Part shown: piece by piece, positions 25,930 through 37,625 of the stretch
How the letters are laid out: each line of letters opens with the position of its first letter
Numbering within the stretch: the first letter of the stretch is position 1
Source: Liolophura sinensis
Taxonomy: Eukaryota; Mollusca; Polyplacophora; Chitonida; Chitonidae
Length of the DNA stretch: 64,000 nucleotides
Direction: 5' to 3'
Assembly: GCF_032854445.1 (NCBI RefSeq)
Contig: NC_088300.1
Location: 33,027,608-33,091,607 of the forward strand
The notes under the pieces: model-generated
The model's database searches: none
Told to the model about the DNA's origin: nothing
Seen by the model: the letters and a program-made list of their open reading frames with translations, nothing else
Program-made: the position numbers and the translations under genes

Positions 25930-26150
25930 GTTGCTGCCTCACTTGGCGCAGAGCAAGGAAACAGGAATGGTTGGTCCGGTGCTATTACAAAGTGACTGGG
26001 CGAGGTGTCCTATCTGGTGTCTTCTGGAGCGATACTTCAGTGGCGGCAGCACTTTAGTGACATGGACTCGCCCTGCAACAAGAAAACACACACCTAAAGA
26101 CTCTTCGTCGTCATATGACTGAAAAATTGTTAAACCCCAAGCATACATAA
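25930..26150 (+). mobile_element. SINE family 2 copy
   Basis: Matches the copies near 41 kb and 56 kb: AGGAAACAGGAATGGTTGGT, GTCTTCTGGAGCGATACTTC, CATGGACTCGCCCTGCAACA and the tail TCGTCGTCATATGACTGAAA followed by TTGTTAAACCCCAAGCATAC. Confidence 0.8.
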
Positions 26151-26829
26151 ATGCATACATATATAATTCTGGCGTTTGTAAATTTCAACATATACGGCAA
26201 TGGAGAAAATAATGTAGGCCTAAGTACATTCGCCTGCATTGCATGGACAGTTTGCACTTCAGCGCAATAAATAAACATAGACAGATTGTTGGTATTGTCG
26301 TATTATTTATGGTGACAAAATGTTTGATGAAGAACTAAATACTCCGACAGATATGTTAGTATACACTTTAAAACCAGCCAAGGTGTCTTTTCCGAAATGA
26401 CAATGGCGTCACCAAGATGTCGCGAGATAACGAGAGAACAAGTTACGAGTGTCCCGGATGTATTGTAAGATGACAGTTGTGGCAGCCTCGCTGAGGTATC
26501 AACTGTCAGGCACAGATACCCAAACACTACAGACCTGACAATGAATAATATCTGGATATGATATATGTTCATCTTTAAAACACTGTAGGGGGCTTCAAAC
26601 ACGTTATACCGAAGTCGGCGTTTGTTCATAATAGTTGAAATAAAGTTGAAACCAAGGGCATTTCGGATGACTAGGTCACATTTTTCACTTAAATATGTAA
26701 GCCTAAATTAGTGTTATAGTCAAATACCCAGACCCTTGTTACATCCCCTGTTTGACAACAACATAATTACCATGTCAATCAGGGTCAAGCGTCTGGATTA
26801 TTATCCATTTTCGTTTTATGTATCTACAT

Positions 26830-29552
26830 GAGGTTGGTCGAAACTGTCCATTGTATTGCATAAGGGCCAGGATTTTGCCTCTGCCTGAGGTTGGTCGAAA
26901 CTGTCCATTGTATTGCATAACGGCCAGGATTTTGTCTCTGCCTGAGGTTGGTCGAAACTGTCCATTGTATTGCATAAGGGCCAGGATTTTGCCTCTGCCT
27001 GAGGTTGGTCGAAACTGTCCATTGTATTGCATAAGGGCCAGGATTTTACCTCTGCCTGAGGTTGGTCGAAACTGTCCATTGTATTGCATAAGAACCAGGA
27101 TTTTGTCTCTGCCTGAGGTTGGTCGAAACTGTCCATTGTATTGCATAAGGGCCAGGATTTTGCCTCTGCCTGAGGTTGGTCGAAGTTGTCCATTGTATTG
27201 CATAAGGGCCAGGATTTTGCCTCTGCCTGAGGTTGGTCGAAACTGTCCATTGTATTGCATAACGGCCAGGATTTTGTCTGCCTGAGGTTGGTCGAAACTG
27301 TCCATTGTATTGCATAAGGGCCAGGATTTTGCCTCTGCCTGAGGTTGGTCGAAACTGTCCATTGTATTGCATAAGGGCCAGGATTTTGCCTCTGCCTGAG
27401 GTTGGTCGAAACTGTCCATTGTATTGCATAAGGGCCAGGATTTTGTCTCTGCCTGAGGTTGGTCGAAACTGTCCATTGTATTGCATAAGGGCCAGGATTT
27501 TGTCTCTGCCTGAGGTTGGTCGAAGTTGTCCATTGTATTGCATAAGGGCCAGGATTTTGCCTCTGCCTGAGGTTGGTCGAAACTGTCCTTTGTATTGCAT
27601 AAGGGCCAGGATTTTGTCTCTGCCTGAGGTTGGTCGAAACTGTCCTTTGTATTGCATAAGGGCCAGGATTTTGTCTCTGCCTGAGGCTGGTCGAAACTGT
27701 CCATTGTATTGCATAAGGGCCAGGATTTTGCCTCTGCCTGAGGTTGGTCGAAACTGTCCATTGTATTGCATAAAGGTCAGGATTTTGTCTCTGCCTGAGG
27801 TTGGTCGAAACTGTCCATTGTATTGCATAAGGGCCAGGATTTTGCCTCTGCCTGAGATTGGTCGAAACTGTCCATTGTATTGCATAAGGGCCAGGATTTT
27901 GCCTCTGCCTGAGGTTGGTCGAAACTGTCCATTGTATTGCATAAGGGCCAGGATTTTGCCTCTGCCTGAGGTTGGTCGAAACTGTCCATTGTATTGCATA
28001 AGGGCCAGGATTTTGTCTCTGCCTGAGGTTGGTCGAAACTGTCCATTGTATTGCATAAGGGCCAGGATTTTGCCTCTGCCTGAGGTTGGTCGAAACTGTC
28101 CATTGTATTGCATAAGGGCCAGGATTTTGCCTCTGCCTGGGGTTGGTCGAAACTGTCCATTGTATTGCATAAGGGCCAGGATTTTGCCTCTGCCTGAGGT
28201 TGGTCGAAACTGTCCATTGTATTGCATAAGGGCCAGGATTTTGCCTCTGCCTGAGGTTGGTCGAAACTGTCCATTGTATTGCATAAGGGCCAGGATTTTG
28301 CCTCTGCCTGAGGTTGGTCGAAACTGTCCATTGTATTGCATAAGGGCCAGGATTTTGTCTCTGCCTGAGGTTGGTCGAAGTTGTCCATTGTATTGCATAA
28401 GGGCCAGGATTTTGTCACTGCCTGAGGTTGGTCGAAACTGTCCTTTGTATTGCATAAGGGCCAGGATTTTGTCACTGCTGGAGGTTGGTCGAAACTGTCC
28501 TTTGTATTGCATAAGGGCCAGGATTTTGTCTCTGCCTGAGGCTGGTCGAAACTGTCCATTGTATTGCATAAGGGCCAGGATTTTGCCTCTGCCTGAGGTT
28601 GGTCGAAACTGTCCATTGTATTGCATAAAGGTCAGGATTTTGTCTCTGCCTGAGGTTGGTCGAAACTGTCCATTGTATTGCATAAGGGTCAGGATTTTGC
28701 CTCTGCCTGAGATTGGTCGAAACTGTCCTTTGTATTGCATAAGGGCCAGGATTTTGTCTCTGCCTGAGGTTGGTCGAAACTGTCCATTGTATTACATAAG
28801 GGCCAGGATTTTGCCTCTGCCTGAGGTTGGTCGAAACTGTCCATTGTATTGTATAAGGGCCAGGATTTTGCCTCTGCCTGAGGTTGCTCGATACTGTCCA
28901 TTGTATTACATAAGGGCCAGGATTTTGCCTCTGCCTGAGGTTGGTCGAAACTGTCCATTTTATTGCATAAGGGCCAGGATTTTGTCTCTGCCTGAGGTTG
29001 GTCGAAACTGTCCATTGTATTGCATAAGGGCCAGGATTTTGTCTCTGCCTGAGGTTGGTCGAAACTGTCCATTGTATTGCATAAGAACCAGGATTTTGTC
29101 TCTGCCTGAGGTTGGTCGAAGTTGTCCATTGTATTGCATAAGGGCCAGGATTTTGCCTCTGCCTGAGGTTGGTCGAAACTGTCCATTGTATTGCATAAGG
29201 GCCAGGATTTTGTCTCTGCCTGAGGTTGGTCGAAACTGTCCTTTGTATTGCATAACGGCCAGGATTTTGCCTCTGCCTGAGGTTGGTCGAAACTGTCCAT
29301 TGTATTGCATAAGGGCCAGGATTTTGTCACTGCCTGAGGTTGGTCGAAACTGTCCATTGTATTGCATAAGGGCCAGGATTTTGCCTCTGCCTGAGGTTGG
29401 TCGAAACTGTCCATTGTATTGCATAAAGGTCAGGATTTTGTCTCTGTCTGAGGTTGGTCGAAACTGTCCATTGTATTGCATAAAGGCCAGGATTTTGTCT
29501 CTGCCTGAGGTTGGTCGAAGTTGTCCATTGTATTGCATAAGGGCCAGGATTT
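26830..29552. repeat. 57-bp satellite array, about 48 copies
   Basis: Tandem copies of a unit running from GAGGTTGGTCGAAACTGTCC to GGATTTTGCCTCTGCCT, 57 bp long and mostly >93% alike by eye. Because 57 is a multiple of three, frames stay open: all three minus-strand frames and one plus-strand frame lack stops, giving apparent proteins of up to 749 residues made of 19-residue repeats. These are very unlikely to be genes. One copy near 27275 lacks two bases and shifts all frames. Recurrent variants (CTTTGTATTGC, GAAGTTGTCC, AAAGGTCAGG) mark sub-blocks. Confidence 0.97.
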
Positions 29553-29775
29553 AAATTACATATGAAGGGATTAATAAAAAACATAACATTTACCCTGGGC
29601 GTTGGTCTTCAACAAACTTATACCGCTTTTCATTTGCCAACTGCCATTTTCTGAGATTCCATCAACCACGGCTTACTCTTAGAAACGCACATTTTAAACG
29701 GAAGAGTGACATCAAGGGAATTCGGTGCGGCTCTATTGAGAAGAGGTCGTATTTCAGCGGTTACGTGTGACAATT
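29553..29775. repeat. Flank of the 57-bp array, duplicated at 30610-30855
   Basis: TTGGTCTTCAACAAACTTAT, CACGGCTTACTCTTAGAAAC and CATCAAGGGAATTCGGTGCG each have diverged counterparts in the same order about 1.1 kb to the right. Confidence 0.65.
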
Positions 29776-30466
29776 TGCCAGGTATCACACTGTCGTCGCT
29801 GCTTTGGTTTTACTATCTATACTGTACTTCAATATCACTGTATTCTTGCATAAACCAGGATTCTGCTGGTGGACCAAGCATCCCCGAGGCCTGGTCCATT
29901 TCCATTGTTTTGATGTGATATGTATTAAATGTGACGACAACAAAGCATTTTGGGTAATTTAATACCAGTGACGTCTAATAAATAGCAACTGTATCATCAC
30001 AGCATTTTTTTTTTACCTATTTCTGCTATTTTATAAACGTGTACATAATGTGTTTTATAAACAGGCGGAATAAAACCCTGACTCAGGTAAATTTACAAGG
30101 GGACGGATTTCACCTTTAACATTTGTGACCATTTGCCAACTCTTTGTGTTTAAAACGACACAATATCCTTTACTGAGGATGTCTCATCTATTTCCGCGTG
30201 TTCATTTTTTCCCTGTTGCTCTTGTTTAAAGCAGTACAATCGATTTTCCCCCCACATATATACAACGACGATCGGTCTTAAGAGAGCAGCAAAGCGGAGT
30301 AAACCACCAGCGTTTGGCAAGCTATCTATGGACTTTCCAACTTTCAAGCTCAATGTGTACCATTCGTGTAAGATCACTGTAAACATACGGACGCTGTCAA
30401 CCATCTTATTTAAACACATAGGCATTGCAAACACTGGCTACAGTGCTGTTTCAACGATTCCCTGCC

Positions 30467-30550
30467 AAGGATGGGATTGAACCCAGACTTCTTGTATATT
30501 AGCGAATGAAACATTAGTATTTTAACCACTCGGTCATGTGCGACCCGTCG
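30467..30550 (-). mobile_element. tRNA-like sequence, probable SINE head
   Basis: On the minus strand, GACCGAGTGGTTAAAATACT and GGGTTCAATCCCATCCTTGG resemble the A and B boxes of a Leu/Ser-type tRNA. The acceptor ends do not pair convincingly, so it is more likely a tRNA-derived SINE head or tRNA pseudogene than a working tRNA. Confidence 0.5.
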
Positions 30551-30579
30551 ACTAATTCCATAATATATAACTTCAGCAG

Positions 30580-30855
30580 TTCGCCAAACCGATGTATTTT
30601 ATTTAATAAGAGTCAGGATTTTAAATCTTAATGGATGAAAAAAATCAAAAAGTTTATCCTCGGCTATCCAGGTAATTTTAGAAAATTAATATCTGTCTTA
30701 AAGCTTGATCTTCAGCGAGCTTATGCCGCTTTAACTGTGAAACTTGCCATCAGTTATTTTGTGAGTCACACCTAACCACCGCTTACTCCTAAAAAAGTAC
30801 CTTTCAAAAAGGAGCCTGACCTCAAGGGAGGTAATTCGGTGCGGGCATATTGAAA
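30580..30855. repeat. Second copy of the array flank with one relic satellite-like unit
   Basis: AATAAGAGTCAGGATTTTAA at about 30605 resembles the last satellite unit (CATAAGGGCCAGGATTTAAA), and the following 220 bp match the right flank of the satellite: TTGATCTTCAGCGAGCTTAT, CACCGCTTACTCCTAA and CCTCAAGGGAGGTAATTCGG. Confidence 0.55.
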
Positions 30856-32157
30856 TTTACTGGACCGAATCTCGCCATGCAGGTAGGCCTACCTGATGAA
30901 CCTCCTGGCTTAAAGCCACGACCAAGCAAACTGAAACGAGACTTGGATTCGAGCCTACGACCATTTTGTTTATAATGGCTAATACAGAGGCCATGATAGT
31001 ACACTGTGCAGATATCGTTCTGAATGAGGATGCTGTGACGACTTAAATCTATACACTGTCAACAGCACGAAATTTCAAGCAAGCCTAGGTGAATATTGTA
31101 CAGATAAATCACAATATCTCTATATTTATGCAGATAATGATCTTAAAAAAGCTGCTTTTCCCTGGGGGGAGGAGAAATTCTCCGAGGTTAACTTCAGTTG
31201 TGACTTCTTTCCTGACAAAAAGTAGACCAGAAGGCAAACGGAGGAGTGTAAAAGGTCGTCACGTGACTGGCCTACACTCGTTCCGTCGGAAACGCCGCGC
31301 ATTTTTATTAGCGACTGGTGAATCGTGTTAATTCAGAAGACCGTCTCCTATATTTACATCTCTATACAAACATAATTTGTTCGTTCGCATCCGCTACCGT
31401 CTTTGTTAAAGGCATTAAATCAAAACTAGACATATGCCAAGAGACGTGTATGAGTCTCCTCGGAAGCAAAAAATAAAGAAGAGGCCATATTTCAGTCTGG
31501 GCGAGTCAGCTAAGCGGAGTCTGGAAGCGGGATAATCAGCTAATTCTTTCTGTATAATACATGAAAACAATTTGTCACCGAGGGTTGAATTTGCAAGGAC
31601 CTGCAAAAACTGCTGGCTCTCCGCGTGGACGATGAATTTCGTCGGCCAGGTATATTATAGTCAGAACAGTGTATGCGACACTGTCCAGTCAGAGTGCGCG
31701 CCGAGTCCCTCAGGCACAGATAGACAGACGTTTCAGATGGACGAATAACTAACTCGGACAGACAGGCTAATCTTACCGGCATGAAATAAGCTTACATTCA
31801 AATGTTTTTGGTGTTTAATATACATGATAACCCGGTCTTAACGGCACCAAGTTATCAGGATGGTCAAGATTTGTGTATATTTTTTGTCCAGTAATTTCTG
31901 ATTAAAGCGCATGCCTTTTTTTTACGTCTGCAGTCTGATTTTCCCCGATGGACGCCAACTATAACTTTAAAGAACATATGCAAGGGGACACTTTGACTGT
32001 GTGGACAGTCTTACTTATAGGCATGACATTGATCAGAAGATTGTATTTTGATACAGTTTTAAATAAAGTGCATAGCGGTTTTCAGTTCGAAGGATACACC
32101 TATGCCCACTAACAAATCACGATTTGTTTGCTTGCTTACCTTCATTTCATCGGTACT

Positions 32158-32395
32158 AGCGACTGGTTGGCCCGTATCAGTATAATGGCTCGGGTGGGGC
32201 GGCTTACATTCCTTCGGTAAGTCGTCTCAGTGAAGCAGCACTAGACAAAAGAGCGGTGGAAATCCGTCCTGCTACAAGGAAGCACATTACACATACATGC
32301 ACCCTAAGGATTCATTCGTCGTCATATGACTGAAAAATTGTTGAATACGACGTTAAACCCCAAGCACTCACTCACTGACTCACTCGGTATTAGCT
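32158..32395 (+). mobile_element. SINE family 2, tail complete
   Basis: GAGCGGTGGAAATCCGTCCT is followed by the tail TCGTCGTCATATGACTGAAA, then AATACGACGTTAAACCCCAA and CACTCACTCACTG simple repeats. Confidence 0.85.
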
Positions 32396-32685
32396 GTGCT
32401 ATTTCAGCATTATGTAAATAGGCTGATCCATTTTATCTGCATTCTACTCATGATGTATAGGATACTGATCCAGTATAAATCCATATATAAGAAAAGTCTT
32501 GGAGAAAGCATCAAACATAAAAAAAAACATAGAAAAAAAGGCTAATACAAAACTAGAAAAAATAGAAATTGTCCAATTCAAAATCAGAAACTATGTCTAT
32601 TATAAATTATTTAATACCAAATCAGTGAGTACTCGTCTATTACGTAATCAAAGCGAAATAGGTTAATACAAAATCTTCCTCTCAC

Positions 32686-32757
32686 CATACTGCTGGCCGC
32701 CTTTGTATAAGTAAAACATTCTTGAGTACGGCGTAAAGCGCTAATCAAATAAATAAA
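32686..32757 (+). mobile_element. SINE family 1 tail
   Basis: CTGGCCGCCTTTGTATAAGT, then ATTCTTGAGTACGGCGTAAA and AATAAATAAATAA. Confidence 0.85.
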
Positions 32758-33680
32758 TAATACAAAATCAGTGTTATCAAGATGTACTAAGTAATAGAAA
32801 AAATACCCATAATTGGCTATATTACAGAAAATCGGAGAAAAATTGTCTTTTAAGAAATTCACAAAGAAATCGTATCTCTTTTAAGAAAATCAGACAGATA
32901 ACTTATCTAATGTCGCGATCAGGCTATCCAATATGTTCACGTTTAATGCAATCTAGTTTCTAATCTGAGCTATGTCACATGCAGCACACCGAAGCAGATT
33001 TAGTGTCTTTATTTTCTCACTTGCTCCTATCAACGTTCGTAATCTGTCTAGCTACAATGTTTTTGATGTAGTTAAGCACTGAGGATAATGTTACGACGGC
33101 CATATACATATACCCCCTTATAAACGGATAAGGGGCTGTTAAAATGTTTTTGTAAAAGTTTTTTTTAGTTCCTTTAAAGTGAAAGACAGAAATGTAATGA
33201 ATATAATACTGCCACAAAGAAACCTGTTCTGAAGTTTGAGCAAGGCTTTGAAGTTCATGGAATGCCACAAACACACGCCAAGTTCAGTCGGTGACAAGAT
33301 GGCTGCCTGGGTAAATCGTAGCCAGTAAGGACGGTTTTTTGATGTATAGAAGGCTCTGATCTCTTCATCTCTCACATATTGTGACGACATGCGTGTCACT
33401 GAATTATTCCTTTGTATTTATCTCTTGTCATATCACGCATGTCTGTGATGTACAAAGGATAGTTTTTAATCTTGAAAAATAGCGTGATAATAACACAGTA
33501 TGACAAACCAAATCGGCATGCTGTAACGTCTCCCCCCCTCCCTCTCCCTGCCGGATGAGCAGCTAAGCAACAGGTATACAGGCTAATATGCCATATTTGG
33601 TCTCAATATGCTTGGCCTGGTAGTGGTACTCAGGTTACGATTCCCCAGGAAAAGAAAATAAATTGCGCTTATTGAATGTT

Positions 33681-34045
33681 ACTAGCATTCATGTCCCATA
33701 TTTACTGTTCTTCCAACAACCTGCGGCTGGTCGTGGGTTTCCGCCGGGCTCTGCCCGGTTTCCTCCCACCATAATGCTGGCCAACGTCGTTTAAGTGAAA
33801 TATTCTTGAGTACGGCGTAAAACACCAATCAAATAAATAAATAAATCCATACTTACTCATTTACTAGCATTCGTGTCCCATATTTACTGTTCTTCCAACA
33901 ACCTGCGGCTGGTCGTGGGTTTCCGCCGGGCTCTGCCCGGTTTCCTCCCACCATAATGCTGGCCAACGTCGTTTAAGTGAAATATTCTTGAGTACGGCGT
34001 AAAACACCAATCAAATAAATAAATAAATCCATACTTACTCATTTA
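33681..34045 (+). mobile_element. Two family 1 SINE copies in a 182-bp tandem duplication
   Basis: The segment 33681-33862 is repeated at 33863-34044 with, by eye, only one base different (CATTCATG against CATTCGTG). Each copy includes a SINE body (TGCGGCTGGTCGTGGGTTTC, TTTCCTCCCACCATAATGCT, TTGAGTACGGCGTAAAACAC) and its AATAAATAAATAAAT tail plus about 50 bp of unique flank, so the SINE was duplicated together with its neighbourhood instead of inserting twice. Confidence 0.92.
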
Positions 34046-34235
34046 CTATAAAATGATTTTTATAAAGCGACGACAAGTTAAGCGTCACTGCATGTCAAAG
34101 GTTCGAGTCAAGGTAGTAAAATCTTGATGCATGTCACTTCCACAGACTACTTTTGTGATGTACAAGACTGGTTTTGTATATCACATTCAAAAATTAGTGT
34201 TGAATGTAATTTAGGCTAGTTTTTGATGTTAGTCC

Positions 34236-34482
34236 TCCGAGTGAGTGCTAGGGGTTTAATGTCGTGCTTAACAATTTTTCAATCATGTGTCGACGAAGAT
34301 ATCCTTGGAGTGCATGTAATGTGCCTCCTTCTTGCAGGACGGATTTCCACCGCTCTTTTACCTAGTACAACTTCCTCTTTTAAGGTCTTAGGTGTGAATC
34401 AACCCACGATTGACCCTGAATCTACCGTTACTGAAGCGGACGCTCTACCAACTGTGCTATCGGGGCCGGTCTTAATCTTCCA
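34236..34482 (-). mobile_element. Full-length tRNA-derived SINE, family 2
   Basis: On the minus strand it starts GGCCCCGATAGCACAGTTGG with TAGAGCGTCCGCTT (A box side) and GGGTCAATCGTGGGTTGATT (B box side). The body GAGCGGTGGAAATCCGTCCT follows, then the tail ATTGAAAAATTGTTAAGCAC and CACTCACTC. Head, body and tail are all present. Confidence 0.85.
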
Positions 34483-34504
34483 AAGGTTGGATTTGGTGCT
34501 ACTT

Positions 34505-35110
34505 TGAAAGGTGACTTTGACGCCACTTCCGAATGTTGGTTTTGACGCCACTTTCGAAGGTTGGATTTAACGCCACTTTCGTAGATTAGCTTTGACGCCA
34601 ATTCCGAAGATTAGCTTTGACGCCAGTTCCGAAGATTAGCTTTGACGCCACTTTCGAAGATTAGGGGTGCGTTCCATTTGTTGGTCTGACCACCATTGGT
34701 GGCAGATTCAGGAGGACACAGTGTGACGACCCAATGTTCCACTAGCTTCGCAAGTGGCCACCAGGGAGCGAACAGAAGGGACCCAAGCTTTGACGACACT
34801 TCCGAAGATTAGCTGTGACGCCATTTCCGAAGGCTGGCTTTAACGCTACTTTCGAAGGTTGGTATTGACACCACTTCTCAGTGTTGGCTTTGACGCCACA
34901 GTCGCAGGATGGGTTTGGATGCTGCTTTCAAAGGCTGGTTGTGAATGCTGCTTTCAAAGGCTGGTTATGGATGCCTCTCCCAAGTGCTGGTTTTACTTTT
35001 ACTTCTGGTTACTTTTGGATGCCACTTCCGACGGCTGGCTTTGAATATCGTTTCCGAAGGCTAGTTTTGGATGACACTTCCACAGATTGAATTTGGATAA
35101 TACTCCCGAC
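34505..35110. repeat. Degenerate 25-bp tandem repeat with an interruption
   Basis: Units of the type AGCTTTGACGCCAATTCCGA-AGATT repeat about six times in 34510-34665. A stretch of about 120 bp without the repeat (34667-34785) follows, then more diverged copies (TTTGGATGC..CTTCCAAAGGC type) to about 35110. The translated frames carry no recognisable protein. Confidence 0.75.
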
Positions 35111-36305
35111 ATATGTTTTTGAATACCACTGATTTCGAACGCCTTTTTCCACATGCCTGCAAAAGTTGGCTTTGATGGTCATTTCATGAAATGGGTTTGT
35201 CTTGCCATTTGAAAAGTTTACGGTGAATGTCCATTCCAAAGTCCCAGCTTATTGAATTCCTTTTGTTCTTCATCTTGATCCAAGCTTTGTTTGAAAATTG
35301 ACGCCTAACGCTTTTCCTCATTGGCAATTCCCAAGGTTTGTGTTTGACTCTTTACCAATCGGATGATGCCACATCTTAAAAGATGCTTCGCATGGCTGAT
35401 TTATGCGAGTGTTTTGATCTAAAGTTTCAATAACAGACTGACCATCTAAAGATTGTCGAGCGAATTTCAATAGAAATTATTATTTAATTTTTCCCACGAC
35501 TCTCACGTTGGCTCATTCAAAGCTTAGTCGCCCCACAATCGACCAGTCTATGAGGTCGCTAGTTGGAATCCAACTCTTGCAGGTGTGCTTGCGTTGTAAC
35601 GTCAGGAGATTTGTCAGGCACATGTACATGCATAGTTTTTAATTAATTGGCTTATTTAGACTTCATCTACTCCATAAAACTGTCAGTATTTGGAAGTAAG
35701 TGACATATGGTAGGCTATAACCATGTAACTTTCAGGGGGTTTAGGAGGCAGGCCTACTCAGGAACAGCCGAGTCAGCAATATAGCCAAGACAAAAAGAAC
35801 CGTACCTCACAATGACCAACATGAGGCGGAAATCCACATTCGACAAACGGCTGGATATTGTAAAATAGTTCAAAAATGTCCATAAATACATGAAGCAAAT
35901 CAGCTGGCGATGAAGCATACTCCGGGAATACTTCCGCAACTTTCTAGCAGATAGGAGATAGACTTTCCACGGCACAGAGAACTTAACTGTTTTCTGATGC
36001 ATGGGAGACAACTCTGAAGCGAATATCTTGCTCCTTCCACAGCTGATACACTACTAAGAAAATTAAAAATAAATTATGGAAATCTCTTGAAACAGCTTTG
36101 ACCAAAATCCCTCTCACTAACAAATTATCAGGAAATACCGATAGATCAGAAGTGTTACTTGACATCCCAAAAATAAATGCTCCTTGCTTAGATAGCTATA
36201 AAATGAAAACACAATTGTTCCACAAGCTCCATGTCGAAATATATATTCCATCAAAATTGATAGTACGAATATACATGATAATTTTCTTGTCACTGACGAT
36301 TTGAT

Positions 36306-36540
36306 ATGGACTTACACTTAACTTGCAAGACTGGTGTAAATCACAATGTTCAGTCCATGCAGTTTAAACCGCTACATTGTGTTTATCAACGTAACAGTTA
36401 TTTGCTTTCATTAACAGTTTTGCGATACCCTACCTGTATCTGGTGTGACCATGTAGATAATATTGAGCACAAACTTGTAACTTGCTCAGCTAGAACAGTT
36501 TTGGGATTCGATAGTGGCTGTCTGAATGCCTAGACTTCAA
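36306..36540 (+). pseudogene. Remnant of a LINE (non-LTR retrotransposon) reverse transcriptase C-terminus
   Basis: The frame reads FKPLHCVYQRNSYLL followed by CIWCDHVDNIEHKLVTCSA. The C-x2-C...IEH...C arrangement after a K-x-LH-x-VY helix is the typical C-terminal tail of many non-LTR retrotransposon polymerase proteins. No catalytic reverse-transcriptase motifs were found upstream, where the frame is broken from about 36040, so this is a 5'-truncated dead copy. Confidence 0.5.
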
Positions 36541-37625
36541 TGTAGTGCTTTCTAAGGAACAGAAGCTCTCTGGTAATTTCAAAGAGAATTTCTGTCAAGA
36601 TATCAACTTTTTCACCCTGTACGCTGAATACTATATATATGCAAACCATTTTTCACAGAAGTCAATATACTTCATCAGTTTCCTTGCATGTCACTGCCCT
36701 TTGAAAAAGTAAGACGAAATATATTTTTTCATGTTAACATTCAATCTATTTTCTTCCTTGTATATTAATAATTAAATAGATGTTTTCCAAGTGTTCATGG
36801 ACATGGTTTATAAAATAACACTATTGGTTGATATCCCAATCATAATCGTGTAAAACGACCAAAGCATCAATAGTACATAGTGGAGAGGGAGGGGATGCGT
36901 TTGTGTATTTTGTACGCTGGTAAATGTAAGAAGTATCGCAGTTGATCTAAAGTGTCCATTTGGACTTGATCAAGTTTTAAAAATAGAAATTATATACCCG
37001 GGCCACATCAGTGAGCACTTTGATCACTGGCTGACTCTAAGGCTCCTGGGCAATGAAACTATACAATAAGCTGTCAGAGGATGGATGGAACCGTCATTAC
37101 CTCACGATTACAAGGTGACCACCTTGACCAATCGGCAACGGTCCTCTCCCCTCTGTTTGCTGTAAAAGTGGCCTCTTTGGGAGACGGAGCCAGCGAATGC
37201 AAAGGAAGAGAGAGTGGATACATCTGGGCAACTGACAGAACGCTTGAGAACGCATTCTGTCGATAGGGCATAACTATGGCATTAAAATACGACTTCTTTG
37301 TCTTCTTTCTTATAAATTTTATTTATAAGTACATGGATAGCAATGTATTTTGTACAAGTTTGTTCCACAGTAAAGGAAAATTAGCATGATTACCTCAAAG
37401 TTGAACATATCATACACATGTTCGTATCTACACAGTAATCTACACGGCAGCTTTTTGAGCGTGATGGACAAAGTTTGTTTCTAGTATGTTACATACATGT
37501 ACAAGTTACCTCCCTTTGTTAAAGTGCCAGCACTGCAGATAAACTGTTTTAGGGTGCTTAATCTTCATGAAAAGTTTTATTAGCTTACGAAACAAATGAT
37601 TACAATTTAAACTTGGATGAAATAT

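Noticed and set aside
26830-29552. CRISPR array
   Set aside because: The units are continuous with no unique spacers, and the window is clearly animal DNA.
27305-29554. 749-residue open frame on the plus strand and 564-residue frame on the minus strand
   Set aside because: Both are 19-residue periodic translations of the 57-bp satellite. Open frames on both strands at once come from the repeat, not from a gene.
30467-30550. Functional tRNA gene
   Set aside because: A- and B-box-like strings are present, but the acceptor and anticodon stems do not pair convincingly, so a SINE head or pseudogene is more likely.
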